A DNA stretch of 64,000 nt from Ephydatia muelleri (taxonomy: Eukaryota; Porifera; Demospongiae; Spongillida; Spongillidae): assembly GCA_013339895.1 (NCBI GenBank), contig JABACO010000003.1, forward strand, positions 8,291,662 to 8,355,661. Direction: 5' to 3'. Shown here piece by piece: positions 45,927 through 57,078 of this stretch. The stretch's first letter is position 1; the number at the start of each line of letters is the position of its first letter. The notes beneath the pieces were generated by a model. The model searched no databases, was not told the DNA's origin, and saw only the letters and a program-made list of their open reading frames with translations. Position numbers and translations under genes: made by a program.

Positions 45927-47281
45927 CTGCACATGGCCATTGAGCGTAGCTGACAGGCATCAGTACAGCAGGTGTCTCCCAGCAGTCCAGCATCACACTG
46001 TTCCCCTAAGGTCACCACATAATCTCCACATACCCCGTCCCATGAACTGGAGGGAGGGAGGGAAGGAGGGAGGGAGGGAGGAGGGAGGAGAGAGGGAGGA
46101 GGGAGGGAGGAGGGCACACACACACAGGCACATAACAAAGGGTGGGGGGGAAAGGCCTTGAGAGAGGAAGACACTGACCTGTGAAGCAATTCTGGGCCTT
46201 GGCACTGAGAACAGCCCCAATGCTGGTTCTACTGCAGTTGGAGAACATCTAAAGCCAACAGGGAAAAAACCCATCTTTTAGAGCACAAAGCCAGCCCCAG
46301 ACCACTAACACAGCCATGTCAGGTAGAAACGCCCAAAGCAGTGCTCCTTCACTAACTCTTTTATTAAATGCAACCAAAAAAAAACCTGTTCTTCTGCCCA
46401 TATTTCTGATGATATATTGCAGGGGACTTGATGACTATAACACCTTAAGTGTTAACTTGCTGGCCTCCCTCCCTTCCCCCCCCCCCTCCCCTCCCCATTT
46501 GAACTCTATCCCAATGCTAGTTTTTGGGCCAACCTTGTGAGTGGGTTGTGATCCATCTTGTGCATACTGGTTCATGATGAACACATTGCTGCAGGAGGGA
46601 GTGGTGGCGGGATCGTGGTAGCTGCCCCAGCTGTGGCCAATCTCGTGTCCAGTCACCAGCACCTCCTCCACGAAGACCAGGGGATTGGAGGATGAGGTGT
46701 ACGAGCTCAAAGCTGTGTTGTACATGTAGATGATTCGGGTCCCAGATGAGCTGGAGAAGAAGCCTGTGGAGGTGTGGAGTGAGCCCCTCAACCCCCCAGA
46801 AGAAATGGGCCCACCTCAACCCTTGGAAGAAACAAATTTGAATCCCTCTCCTCCATCAATCCAAGGAAAAACATTAAGCCTCCCCTCTCAAAAAAAAAAA
46901 AAAAACTCAAGCCATCCCTCTAACCTTAGAAGGAACACACACCCCCCAATGCCTCTTCTTTATTCCATTGCAAGTTCTGTGCAATTCTTTCTATTCTTTT
47001 CTCCATTGAATGCCCACTTTCAATTCTTCCACCCTCATTCCCTACGACTCACTGGTTGAGCATATCCCTCCAGTGGTGGTTGCACTGGGACTGGCAATGT
47101 TGCTCAGCCCTAGGAGGCCATTGGAGAGCACCCAATAGGTGAAGAGGTGTGCCAGACAGTAGCCATCCCACACCTTCCCCTGGCCATCTCCTGTGTTGAA
47201 CTTGTTCAGGAGCACTGAGGCATCGGATATGTCCTCTTGCGTGTTGTATGTGCTGCCAGAATAGGAGGTGTGGATCATGAT
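45927..47281 (-). CDS. ADAM17/TACE-like membrane metalloprotease (catalytic and disintegrin exons; partial)
   Basis: Four exons join in phase: complement 47053-47281, 46534-46763, 46175-46248 and 45927-46046. The first carries GYCLAHLFTYWVLSNGLLGL and TTGGICS, aligning to the part before the active site of ADAM17. The second has the zinc site HEIGHSWGSYHD (HExxHxxGxxH) and a Met-turn NVFIMNQYA. The third reads MFSNCSRTSIGAVLSAKAQN, matching the ADAM17 FSNCSK...SKAQECF block. The fourth begins the disintegrin domain (DGVCGDYVVTLGEQCDAG, then TCCTDACQL). The ADAM10/17 group sheds membrane ectodomains (TNF-, Notch- and EGFR-ligand-type substrates). Prodomain exons (above 47281) and the membrane/tail exons were not found. 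The third-exon donor GTGTCT was chosen for phase over GTCAGT five bases upstream. Confidence 0.85.
46050..46115 (+). repeat. GGGA-rich purine tract in an intron
   Basis: (GGGAGGGA)n forms the polypyrimidine tract of the minus-strand acceptor before the disintegrin exon. Confidence 0.85.
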
Positions 47282-47317
47282 CTGGAAGGGAACATGTTAT
47301 GAGTTAGTGGGTGCTGT

Positions 47318-47412
47318 GTGTTGTGTGTGTGTGTGTGTGTGTGTGTTGTATGTGTGTGTGTGTGTATTGTATGTGTGTGTGTATGTGTTGTATGTGTGTG
47401 TGTGTTGTGTCA
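47318..47412 (+). repeat. (GT)n microsatellite with TGTATGT units
   Basis: Three GT blocks separated by TTGTAT, in the intron before the first recognised metalloprotease exon on the minus strand. Confidence 0.93.
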
Positions 47413-48990
47413 TAGATAATAGCTTTCAGTAGCTAGGGGGTCTGGAAGGTCGCTGTCAGTTCCTAGTAACCCGGACGAGGAGATCGCGCGCTCCTAGATC
47501 CGCTACTGCAGAGGGAGCCAAAAAGAACACATCCAAGGTTGAAGGGAATAATAATAGCCATAAGTCGTTGCCACGTGATTATAATTGGGCACTGTCCTTA
47601 TATGGCTTGTCCCTGTCGCGCGTATCGTATATACCATTTTGTGATTGTCCGCTTCGAATTCTATATAGAACGACCACATTGACAAATGTGGATATGCACA
47701 CACGCATATGGAAAAGTAGCAACAGAAAAGGGACGTTGATTTCCCAGCTGTCATACTCATAGCCCCACCACGTGGTCGAATATAAAAAGCTATAGGCCTA
47801 TAGTGGCCTTACTTAACTTATACACTTAGCCTTCAGTGATGCCTTAGTTTTTCAGAAAACAAACACACGTAGTTTAATACGTATCGTGTTTATCGAATAG
47901 ACCTAGGACTACTCCGCGTTTGACAGACCATAAACTTCAAACGGCTTATAGTGTCGAACCAAAAACATGCGCTCCTATATAGTCCCAAACTAAGAACATA
48001 CCAAGTTTGCGTGCAGTTAAGTTCCTTACTTCCAACGCGGCCAGAACTGAACGCCCCAATTTACTGTCACGGGCGTTTGTTAATTATTCAACTGAACTAG
48101 GTACCCTCATGACCAAAAGTGCCCCAGGAACCCAGGGGAAGAAGCCTATGGGCATGAGAACCTGGTAGAAAGTTACCTTGATCATAGTAGCATCATCTGA
48201 AATGAGTCAAACAATACCTTCCTATCTTACATTCAGAGTAACAAAAGAGAACAGTGATAAAAAATCATTATAAAAAGCAATTTTCCATACATCTCTATGG
48301 AGGAGTACTAATCCTTATGAGGAACCTCGCAGCAGTGGCTGAAAATTCCATCAACCTGGCAGAGTGATAGCTTATCATGTTATCCATCATGGGGCTTCTT
48401 TCAAACTTAAGTAGCAACTTTCCCTGATTTCTGGTATTCAAAAATGAACTTTATCCCATACATTTCTATGGACGCGTGCGCGGGAAATGTGACGGACGTT
48501 TGCAAAATTGGCCAGGAATTGCTAATGAGCGTCCGAAATTTCTCGCAATGTCAACAACACAACCAACACCCTCAGCCCCATAATAGAATAACTAGAGGAT
48601 AACGCAATTATTTTAATGTCATTCATTTCTAATGGCTCCGTTGTACTGTCAAGCCAGAATTTTTTCAAGACAATTTTTTTACGATACATACATTGTGCAT
48701 TGACACAGTAAAAAGGATCAAGTACTGATTACCACTCACTCGTAAATTTCTGAGACATAGAAATTGCGCAAAGCGAAGTGACTCACTTAACACAAAACAA
48801 TTTGCTATAGAGAGTGGTACGATGGTCTGTACCGAAAACACCGCTTCCTTCAGTTTACCGGAATAAGAATCCAACTTCGTAACCATGCAGCATAAACAAA
48901 CGAGAGGAAATTTTAATTTGTTTACTATCAAAGATTGAAGTGAAACCAGAAGTCACTTGATGCGTACTATTTATGAATGCTTATAAGCAA
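47413..48990. other. Spacer between the metalloprotease and the deaminase-like gene
   Basis: A hAT-type terminal motif (inverse of CAGTAGCGGATCTAGGAG) lies at 47488-47506. A 20-bp acceptor/donor-framed candidate micro-exon for the minus-strand metalloprotease is at about 48176-48196, but it is too short to trust. No other gene recognised. Confidence 0.3.
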
Positions 48991-49015
48991 ACAGTTTATC
49001 TGCAGTTTTATTTGC

Positions 49016-49022
49016 TATAAAA
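49016..49022 (+). promoter_or_regulatory. TATA box of the secreted deaminase-like gene
   Basis: TATAAAA in the context TTTGCTATAAAAGTG, 55 bp upstream of the chosen ATG (49077). Spacing allows a 5' UTR of about 25-30 nt. Confidence 0.6.
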
Positions 49023-49076
49023 GTGAACGCAACTTCAGTATATAACTGCGGAGCCGGTATACCTGTACCAATAAGA

Positions 49077-49691
49077 ATGAAGAAGATAGTGTTGATCGTT
49101 CTCTTGATCCTTGCGGCTAGCTCCAGCGGCACCAGCGCCTGGCCCAGCGAGAGGGAGGAAGAACTGATATCCGCCACCTTCAAGCTCACCGATAAGGACA
49201 CAGACATTTTGGTCAAAGAGATAGTTCAAGTCCATAAAACACTGTTCGTGAATGAAAAACAATTCGCTGTTCTCTGCCTTGTTCCCAGGAAATATTATTC
49301 CTACGAACAGCTTGATAAATTTGGCTTGTGCGCCTATAGTAGGCCAAACGGTAAGGATGCAAATCAACACGCTGAGCAAATTGTTCTACAGTCTTTGCAA
49401 AACATCAAGAAAGCATTTAATGGCATGAAAATGGACGGTTTGCTGTATAAAAATGAAGAATACGCGGTTCTGATTTACACGTATCTGATTCCTTGTGGTG
49501 GTTGCAAAGACTCAATTGCGTTCCTGTGGAATCGGACATCATATGGCGACGTTGGAGGCATACATGTGGTTTACACAGAGCTTTATCCGAGAGACAACTA
49601 CAATGCAGCAAATAGAAACTATGAAAAAGTACTGCAGATCTTCAATCAAAACGATATTATATTGTCCCGCTTTCCTAGGGACAGGCTGTGA
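49077..49691 (+). CDS. Secreted cytidine-deaminase-fold protein (AID/APOBEC-like, SNAD-type candidate)
   Basis: A single-exon ORF encodes 204 residues, with the start chosen at the ATG whose product opens as a signal peptide (MKKIVLIVLLILAASSSGTS, cleavage near residue 21). An upstream in-frame ATG at 49023 begins right beside the TATA box and is unlikely. The mature protein shows the zinc site of the deaminase superfamily: H98-A99-E100 (DANQHAEQIVLQSLQ) and P139-C140-G141-G142-C143 (YLIPCGGCKDS). The preceding beta strand (EEYAVLIYTYLI) and following strand (GGIHVVYTELY) sit where the fold needs them. Known enzymes of this type deaminate cytosine in nucleosides or nucleic acids. Secreted relatives of AID/APOBEC have been described in animals and proposed to act in immunity. 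Substrate and exact clade are inference; a bacterial-toxin-type deaminase origin is an alternative. Confidence 0.78.
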   Translation: MKKIVLIVLLILAASSSGTSAWPSEREEELISATFKLTDKDTDILVKEIVQVHKTLFVNEKQFAVLCLVPRKYYSYEQLDKFGLCAYSRPNGKDANQHAEQIVLQSLQNIKKAFNGMKMDGLLYKNEEYAVLIYTYLIPCGGCKDSIAFLWNRTSYGDVGGIHVVYTELYPRDNYNAANRNYEKVLQIFNQNDIILSRFPRDRL

Positions 49692-50093
49692 GCACTGAAC
49701 AGTACTTCAATAATTTTTCATTACGCAGCAGTGTACATGTAGTTAGAGATATTTGCATTACTGAACCGATTTTCCAGCCATGCAGCTGATTTTTTGAAAT
49801 ATATTCTTTGTATTTAGTCCACAGTTAAAACATTTTTGCCATAACGCATCGCTTGGATCACAGCTGTATGCGCCATTCAAAGTAGCCTCGTCCTCCGAAG
49901 AACGTAATGACCTAGCAATGAGCCTAGCAACGAGACTTTGACAAACACCGATCGCGACCTTTCAAAACATGAGACTACTTGTAAACACGACAGGTTCTGT
50001 CGCCATTAGAAAGTCATACAATGCAGGCCCAGTAGAAAAGCGGAGTGAGGAACCTATACCATTAATTAATTTTAATAATAATATTATTATTAT

Positions 50094-50168
50094 ATATTTT
50101 GCGCCCAGCAACATTTTTATGATACATAAAATTTATGTATCATAAAAATGTTGCTGGGCGCAAAATAT
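50094..50168. repeat. 75-bp perfect palindrome
   Basis: Arms of 37 bp (ATATTTTGCGCCCAGCAACA... and its inverse) around a single central A at 50131. The flanks are AT repeats. It looks like a tiny foldback MITE. Confidence 0.9.
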
Positions 50169-50424
50169 TATATATATATTAACACTGATGTGAGATTAGG
50201 GAATGGGTATGATAGCATGTTCATGTGAACGGAGGCGTCACAGATTCACTGACTGTCAGTTAAAATGAAGGGTGCCGACATTTAGTTCATGCCCATGATT
50301 GGATCTTGCATTGGATGGAGAAGTGTTAACCTGCATAAACTTGCTGGCTCGCTGTATGGACCGTTTTGCTCTCCTGCTCGCGGGTCTCCCTATAGGAGAT
50401 TTCTTTCACAAAGCGGCAGAATTT

Positions 50425-50535
50425 GCTGCTTGTCTAGCCCTTCTCGGCATGCGATGAGTGATTTTGGTTCTGAAAGAAACTTGGCGGATCATAAGGGGGG
50501 GGGGGGGGGGGGGGGGGGGCTGCTGGGGGCGTAAG

Positions 50536-50566
<31 letters not shown>

Positions 50567-50740
50567 ACCCCCACCCCCCCCCCCCCCCCCCACCCCCCCG
50601 CCCCCCCCCCCAACAAGCCGATCCAATCCAATTATGAATGTAATTAGTATATGCAGCATAATGCCACTTTTAAATTTGTATAGCGCATATCGTTTATTCG
50701 GAGGTCGACCAATACAATTACTGATCAATGTACATGCACT
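50425..50740 (+). repeat. Dispersed repeat copy 2 with opposed poly-G and poly-C blocks
   Basis: Same flanks as 40930-41170. Here 25 G (50495-50519) are followed after 16 bases by about 75 nearly pure C (50536-50610), so the two can pair as a hairpin. The Gly- and Pro-rich ORFs are artefacts. Confidence 0.85.
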
Positions 50741-50844
50741 CTCCTACGCAACGCTGAATTAGGATACGTGTTTCGAATAGGGTACAAACACAAGTTGTTT
50801 GGACCAACTGCACGGAGATAACCGCTTATACTAAGTTGATAGAG

Positions 50845-50925
50845 ATCTCGATAGAGATGATGGTAGCTGGGTGAGAGTCTCACCCAGCTTATTTTAGCTA
50901 CCATCATCTCTATCGATGTGGTAAC
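50845..50925. repeat. Inverted repeat around GAGAGTCTCACC
   Basis: ATAGAGATGATGGTAGCT is mirrored by AGCTACCATCATCTCTAT about 25 bp further on. The right arm and following sequence also occur at 22690-22800. Confidence 0.8.
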
Positions 50926-51099
50926 TGGATCATTGAATATCATATCTTATATAAGTACCAAATGTCAGAAGAGCTGTCTGGTCCGTACAAATTTCCATGC
51001 ATGTATGCATGCATGATTCTCATCTGCTTGATGAAGGTATACTATCTCCAGACTCCCCAGTGCTTGGGAATAGGGAAATCTTACAGTATAGAGTATTAT

Positions 51100-51465
51100 A
51101 CAAAGCACACAGCAGGATGTGGTACACAGCAGGATGTGGTACACAGCAGGGTGTGGTACACAGCAGGGTGTGGTACACAGCAGGGTGTAGTACACAGCAG
51201 GGTGTGGTACACAATGACAGCAGGGTGTGACACACAGCAGGATGTGACACACAGCAGGGTGTAGTACACAGCAGGGTGTAGTACACAGCAGGGTGTGGTA
51301 CACAATGACAGCAGGGTGTGACACACAGCAGGATGTGACACACAGCAGGGTGTAGTACACAGCAGGGTGTGGTACACAGCAGGGTGTAGTACACAATGAC
51401 AGCAGGATGTGACACACAGCAGGGTGTGGTACACAGCAGGGTGTGGTACACAGCAGGGTCTGACT
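51100..51465 (+). repeat. 17-bp tandem repeat, about 20 copies
   Basis: ACACAGCAGGGTGTGGT units with GTAGT/GTGAC variants and three ACAATGACAGCAGG spacers that form a higher-order pattern. Minus-strand Cys/His/Pro ORFs are artefacts. Confidence 0.95.
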
Positions 51466-52134
51466 AGAATATGAAAAACATTTAGCCCCATAATGGCGTA
51501 CATCTCTGGATTAATCTTCCCGCATGTGAAGGACAAGTTCAATTGAGAGACTGAAGTTTTTGTGGGTGATTTTGTCATTATGATTGACCAACTGAGCAAG
51601 GCCTGGATCCTGGATTGTGACAAATGTCATTTAGTTGAAGCCATTGAATTCGTAATGCATTGGTAGCAACACCACTATCAAGACAATCAGTACATTTCAC
51701 AATTTCTCTATTTAACCTACATGTACCTATTGATGTAGCCAATGAATATTTCATTCTGTTAATGGAATTTGGATATACAAAAGATGTGTACTGAGGAAAA
51801 TTTAACCCTTGATAGTTTCATCATAAAATACAATTGCATCCTTTTATTTCACCACATTTCGTTTCAAAAAAATATATAGACCAAAGTGAAAGAGAAATTC
51901 AGAACATACAAAGGGTAATCTATAGTGGGGAGTAGGAACTTGACATGAATCTATATGTGGTACTGAAATGATAGTCAAAAATGCAGTTGTTGGATGATGT
52001 AATTGTGGTTGGATGATAAAGTAGTTAATAGTGCACATACTTATTGACACTCATGTCTACATAATAATGCAAATGCTAGTCTACCTACATGTGCAGAATG
52101 AACCACTTCAGTTTACAGCGGAGATATAACAAAT

Positions 52135-52382
52135 GGGACAGTTTCCGCGAAAATTGCCCCACGGTTAAAATGTTATAAAAATGCATCGCGTTTGAATCGC
52201 TATAACTTCTCAACGGATAACGCTATCGACTTCCTATTTTCAACACTTTATAGTGAAATGGTGTAGTATGAAGTGTTGAAAATAGGAAGTCGATAGCGTT
52301 ATCCGTTGGGACGATATAGCGATTCAAACGCGATGCATTTTTATAACATTTTAACCGTGGGGCAATTCGTGGAAACTGTCCC
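52135..52382. mobile_element. 248-bp palindromic MITE, GGGACAGTTTCC ends, with AAAT duplication
   Basis: The halves are nearly perfect inverted copies (GGGACAGTTTCCGCGAAAAT... mirrored by its inverse). AAAT flanks both ends (52131-52134, 52383-52386). The paralogous site at about 33392-33405 reads uninterrupted (GATATAACAAATTAGGTGTA), so this is an insertion. Confidence 0.85.
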
Positions 52383-53152
52383 AAATAATTATAAGGTGTA
52401 GGCATGCATGATACATCAAACATGCACTAAGACACGATGCCGGCGTCATGACTACATGGTGGACATAAATTCCATTGTTTGCACATCTTCTGAAATCCGA
52501 TCCTCGATTCCTTTTTTGCAGATCGCCATTTAAACGACTGACGAAGGCCAGGTTGCATGCACGATTACAGAGTGCTCCACCTGCATAAATAATAACATCT
52601 TCGAGTCAACGTATGGCCTTAGTTCAGAACCGTGCATGGTAAAACAAGCACATGTTCAATCATGCAAGTAGAGGTAAGTTTTATTTTCCTGGTTAATTTA
52701 TTCTTTTATATGACTTGTAACTTAAATAAGGACCCTAGCTATACATGAACCCGTGACGGCTTTTAACAACGATATTATACAAAAAGTAATACCACACTAT
52801 GTACTCTGCACTCATTATGAACTAGGTTCACAGTACAATCCTGTTCTCTATTTTAGCCCCGATCCTAAACATGTATAGTTGAACGTTCAAACGAAGATTC
52901 TCACAAAAGTAATCAGAAATCTGGATACAGCCCCAGAGGCAAATTACAATAAATCACAAACACTCCAATTCTTTTACAAATATGTGTGGGTGATGTGACA
53001 CACAACGTGACAACAGAAAATAGACTGAGAAAAAAAAAGCAAGCGAAAGAGAATAATGAAGGACAGTGACATACACACACTACATGTATAAAGCACAAGA
53101 CACACAGGTACAATGTAACAATGTAAAAAAAAAAAAAAGAAATGAGGAAAAT

Positions 53153-53542
53153 AAGGAATGCTAAGACGCAGCTGGCCCAGCTGAGTGCATCTCATATTCC
53201 AAGTAATCATCATCATGCTTAGGGTTTTGGCTGCCTCCTCCTCCACTTTGACAAGCTTTGCAACCAAATCTTCTAAGCATGCCAGTTCTTTCGAGTCCAT
53301 CAAGCTGAACTCCCTGACAAAGTACACCAGATGGAGCAGCAGGGTGTTTAACCCTCTGTGGGCTCCAAGCTTGAGCAGCTCATTGTAGTGGTGGTAGTAG
53401 ATGTGAGCCAGGATTGCAAAATATGTCCGAAATATCTTTTTTATTGTCTGCACAATGTCAGGAGGAAAGTCCAAGCCTTTGAAAACAAAGGTGGAGATAA
53501 TTCACAAGACATGCCAAGTCCTCTCTGATTTCTCCTCCCAGC

Positions 53543-53583
<41 letters not shown>

Positions 53584-56500
53584 CCAATAAAATAAAATAC
53601 AAACAGCAGGGTTCAACTCTAGCATACAATGCAGAATGGTGGACCTACTGTAAGATCACAATGCATAGATGTACATATGTTATACACCATACATGTGCGA
53701 TTTCTTATCACCACAATTTGAATTCCAAATAAAATATAGAATTTCTTTAATGTGCAAGTTTGAAACAAACATTTTCTACACGTAAGAGATGACAGAATTA
53801 GCTCATTGTACAAGTTCAGAGCTAGAATAGGCGTTGGACGCTTATATCAGCATGTCTAAGGGCACTTAGAAAAATGTTGGATATTTATCGTAAACAGAGA
53901 ACTTTTGAGACACTGTTTTAGCTATTGAACCTCAAATGACAATTAGAAAGCTGAAGGCAAGACTGCTCTCTTCAAAGAGGTACATACACGCAGGTTGTCC
54001 ACGTAATACAATATTATTTTGGTCAATCGTATTGCACAACTAACAGCTCCCCTTCAACACGCAGTTGTGTGAGTATCAAAAGGGATTGGAACTCGGGGCC
54101 AGACTCAAGGGGACTTAGACAACAAGTCACTATAATCAAATCCGATATTTCTTATTACAGCAGAACGGAAAATACTTCATTGTCTAAACACTGCATCATA
54201 CATGTACAAAAGTATTCCAAACCAGGATTAAATACAATATAAGGAAAGAATGCCACCACAGTGAACCATCCAGCCCCCTCTTCAACTGGGGCCCATCACA
54301 TAGCAACATCTCATTCTTATGCATTTTAACGCTATTCCTACATGTAAATCTCACCCAGAATATTTCCCTCCTTCGACCTGGCATGCAACGAACTGCAACT
54401 GGTTAATAGTAGGAATCAACTGTGTGATGAGAATTCTGACGTTGCTGACAATACTAACCCTCACCACTGAGAAAGCATGCATGCACTGTATAAACATATC
54501 TTTATGAACAGCTACATGTAGTTTCCTAGTTCCTTTGCTTTTACCGTATTGTTCACTGGTTTTGATGATCACTAGAGTTTGGCAATTGCTATTTTGTTAC
54601 ATATTGGGGATTGGTTGTGCAAATGTGATGACAATTTGGAGATCCTTTTGAGAAGGCATTAAGCCACACTTTGTAACTAAAATCAACTGTGAATATCTGA
54701 GCAGTATCTAGTTAGAGACAGCAGTAGCCACGTTTCGCAATCAGCGCTGCACATACGCAATTTAAAACCTTGAATCTGGATTTGTTGTGACCATTCAGGA
54801 TGCTTGCTGTTAGTGGTTCCAAAGTTATAAGAATTAAATCCAAAAGTAAAAGTGTTTTTTACAAATTGCACCCAATGTTAACACTTATAAGTGCATGGGG
54901 ACATATGTACCCCATAGAAGTCGTTTGATGCTACCAATGTTTGCCATTAGCATTCGTACCTTTCATGCGCAAATAGTGTCTGGTTAATAGGAATGTGTGT
55001 GGTTCCAATGGGTTAGAACCACTGAACAGAACAATGATGCTTTCTACAGCAAAACATATGTCATGAATTACTCTACTTGGTGGTAAGTTTAGTCTTTGTC
55101 CATGAGGGACCCTGCAGACAAAATTCTGTGGAAATGCCAAAACAAAACAAACAAGGAAACCCAACCCTAAAGCCAAGGTGAACATCATGTATGCATTGGT
55201 CACATGATGTTGCCAGAGGTCACTGCAATGTAATGCATATAAAAGGTCTGCAATCCATGTTGCAGTGGCGCAAGGAAATTGGGCAAATGTCTTGTTGTTT
55301 CCACTAGTGATCAAAAAAGCAGTATTCAGTGTTGCACTGTCTGTCGGAAATTTATTTAAACTTATAATGATGATATCATGACTGCCACCCGAGTTGCAAC
55401 AGAATACACTGGGTGGTTGCATAACATTGTATTACAAACTGTTAAATGCACTATTAATACATGTAGTAATGGATTTATCGTATAAAGTGGCTCTCAGTAT
55501 GTGGTAAGGGCCAACTATTTCAAGACATGGCATGTATTTCAGCGCTAAGTATACTAGGAGTCTGTGATTGAGATCTAGATATAGATCAAAGAACCCATCA
55601 TAGATTATATTTACCTGTACACACGCAATACCCATATAAAGTGGCTCTCAGTATGTGGTAGGGGTCAACATGGCATGTATTTCAGTGATTGAGATCTAAA
55701 TATAGGTCAACGAACCCATGTTATAGATTATATTTACCTGTACACACACAATACCACAAATCTATCACTGCATGAAGACCATAAAAGTATGCATCCACAT
55801 ATGTTTAACGCACTAAATCATATGCCTACACATTCAACATACCAAATTTTGTTGGAAACTGTTCCTCATCTTGCAGTATCTTGTGAATCTGTTCCAGTGC
55901 TGTGTTAATGTACTGTTTTGCAGGAGTCTTGTGTTTCTTGTTGCCTTTTCGATCTTCCAACCACTCAAATATCCTAATTCAAGAGATGAGTGTGTGTCAT
56001 AGGAGAAGGTAGCATAAAGAAGGTGAGAGGGTAGGTGGAAAGGGAGGGAAGGAGGGAGGTGACAAGAGAAGATGGTAGAGGAAAAGAGACGAATAATGTA
56101 GTCTAGACAATTCTCACCACCTCTCTGTGCTTGTCTGCACTTAAAATGCTTGACATGCCTTACAAAGCTACTACTTACTCCTTGCCAGCACACATTGATG
56201 GACATCCCTGCTGTGTACATAGTTCCCCAATCACTCCAACCTGGGTATTGATCTGATGAAAGAAAGCCAGGCCTAGATGGAGGAAGGTTGAGAAGTGTAT
56301 ATCACCCCCAAATTCTGCTTATTGTCTGCATTTTGATTCTTGTCTAGTAAGATACACACAGAATGCTTGGTTATGAGTAAGATGTGTAATTAGAACCACA
56401 GGGCCACACAAGACCAACACCACAACCACAACAACAAACACTATCAACACAGTTCAAGGGTCCCTCATCATGAATTTTTAGAAATGGAAACCAAATTCAT

Positions 56501-56960
56501 CAACCTCACTCACAAATGCAGTGCACATTGTCACAACAAACGTAAATTGACCATTTCTGAACACTTGTTATTATGCAAGAGTCATCCTGCTCCACACTAA
56601 TCAAATCAAGGATATAACTGATGGAAACTATGCCATGAAATATTATTAACCTGATTCCTAAGTACATATACTGTACATACATTTATATGAATGTGGCTTA
56701 TTGCACACAAATTTGGGGCCCTCAAGTAAAGGCACGCCTCTTTAGCCTTGCACAGCCTCATGCACAGCACATGCTCCACCCTCCCCCTGCATACAAGTGG
56801 GACACAAACGTCTAAACTGTTGGCACTGCACTCAACTAGCTGTAACTAGCGACATGTGCATACATGTATGCAGACTTGAATGGATTATCTTCCCAATTAC
56901 AACATACGCACACACACATACACATACACTCACACACATATACATGTATACAACATGCAC

Positions 56961-57012
<52 letters not shown>

Positions 57013-57034
57013 ACACACACACACACACACACAC

Positions 57035-57078
<44 letters not shown>

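Larger units (their letters stand above)
51015..52990 (+). repeat. Segmental duplication copy 2
   Basis: Matches 31268-31800 and 33340-34040 in the same orientation. Copy 2 has a longer 17-bp array, an extra 250 bp around 51650-51910, and the 52135-52382 palindrome. It lacks the 1.5-kb insert of copy 1. It ends at the 3' side of the MOB2-like gene. Confidence 0.8.

Noticed and set aside
46730-47059. Plus-strand 109-residue Pro/Ser ORF
   Set aside because: Antisense to the metalloprotease catalytic exon and its intron.
48176-48196. 20-bp micro-exon of the metalloprotease (ATGATGCTACTATGATCAAG between AG and GT)
   Set aside because: Too short to tell from chance and phase cannot be checked without the next exon.
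49035-49379. Minus-strand 114-residue ORF
   Set aside because: Shadow of the deaminase-like gene on the other strand; no domain.
50965-51623. VYHTLLCTTPCC-repeat proteins on the minus strand
   Set aside because: Translation of the 17-bp tandem repeat; frames shift with unit variants.
54931-55422. 163-residue minus-strand ORF in the MOB2-like intron
   Set aside because: No recognised domain, no good splice sites, low-complexity hydrophobic stretches; left unannotated.
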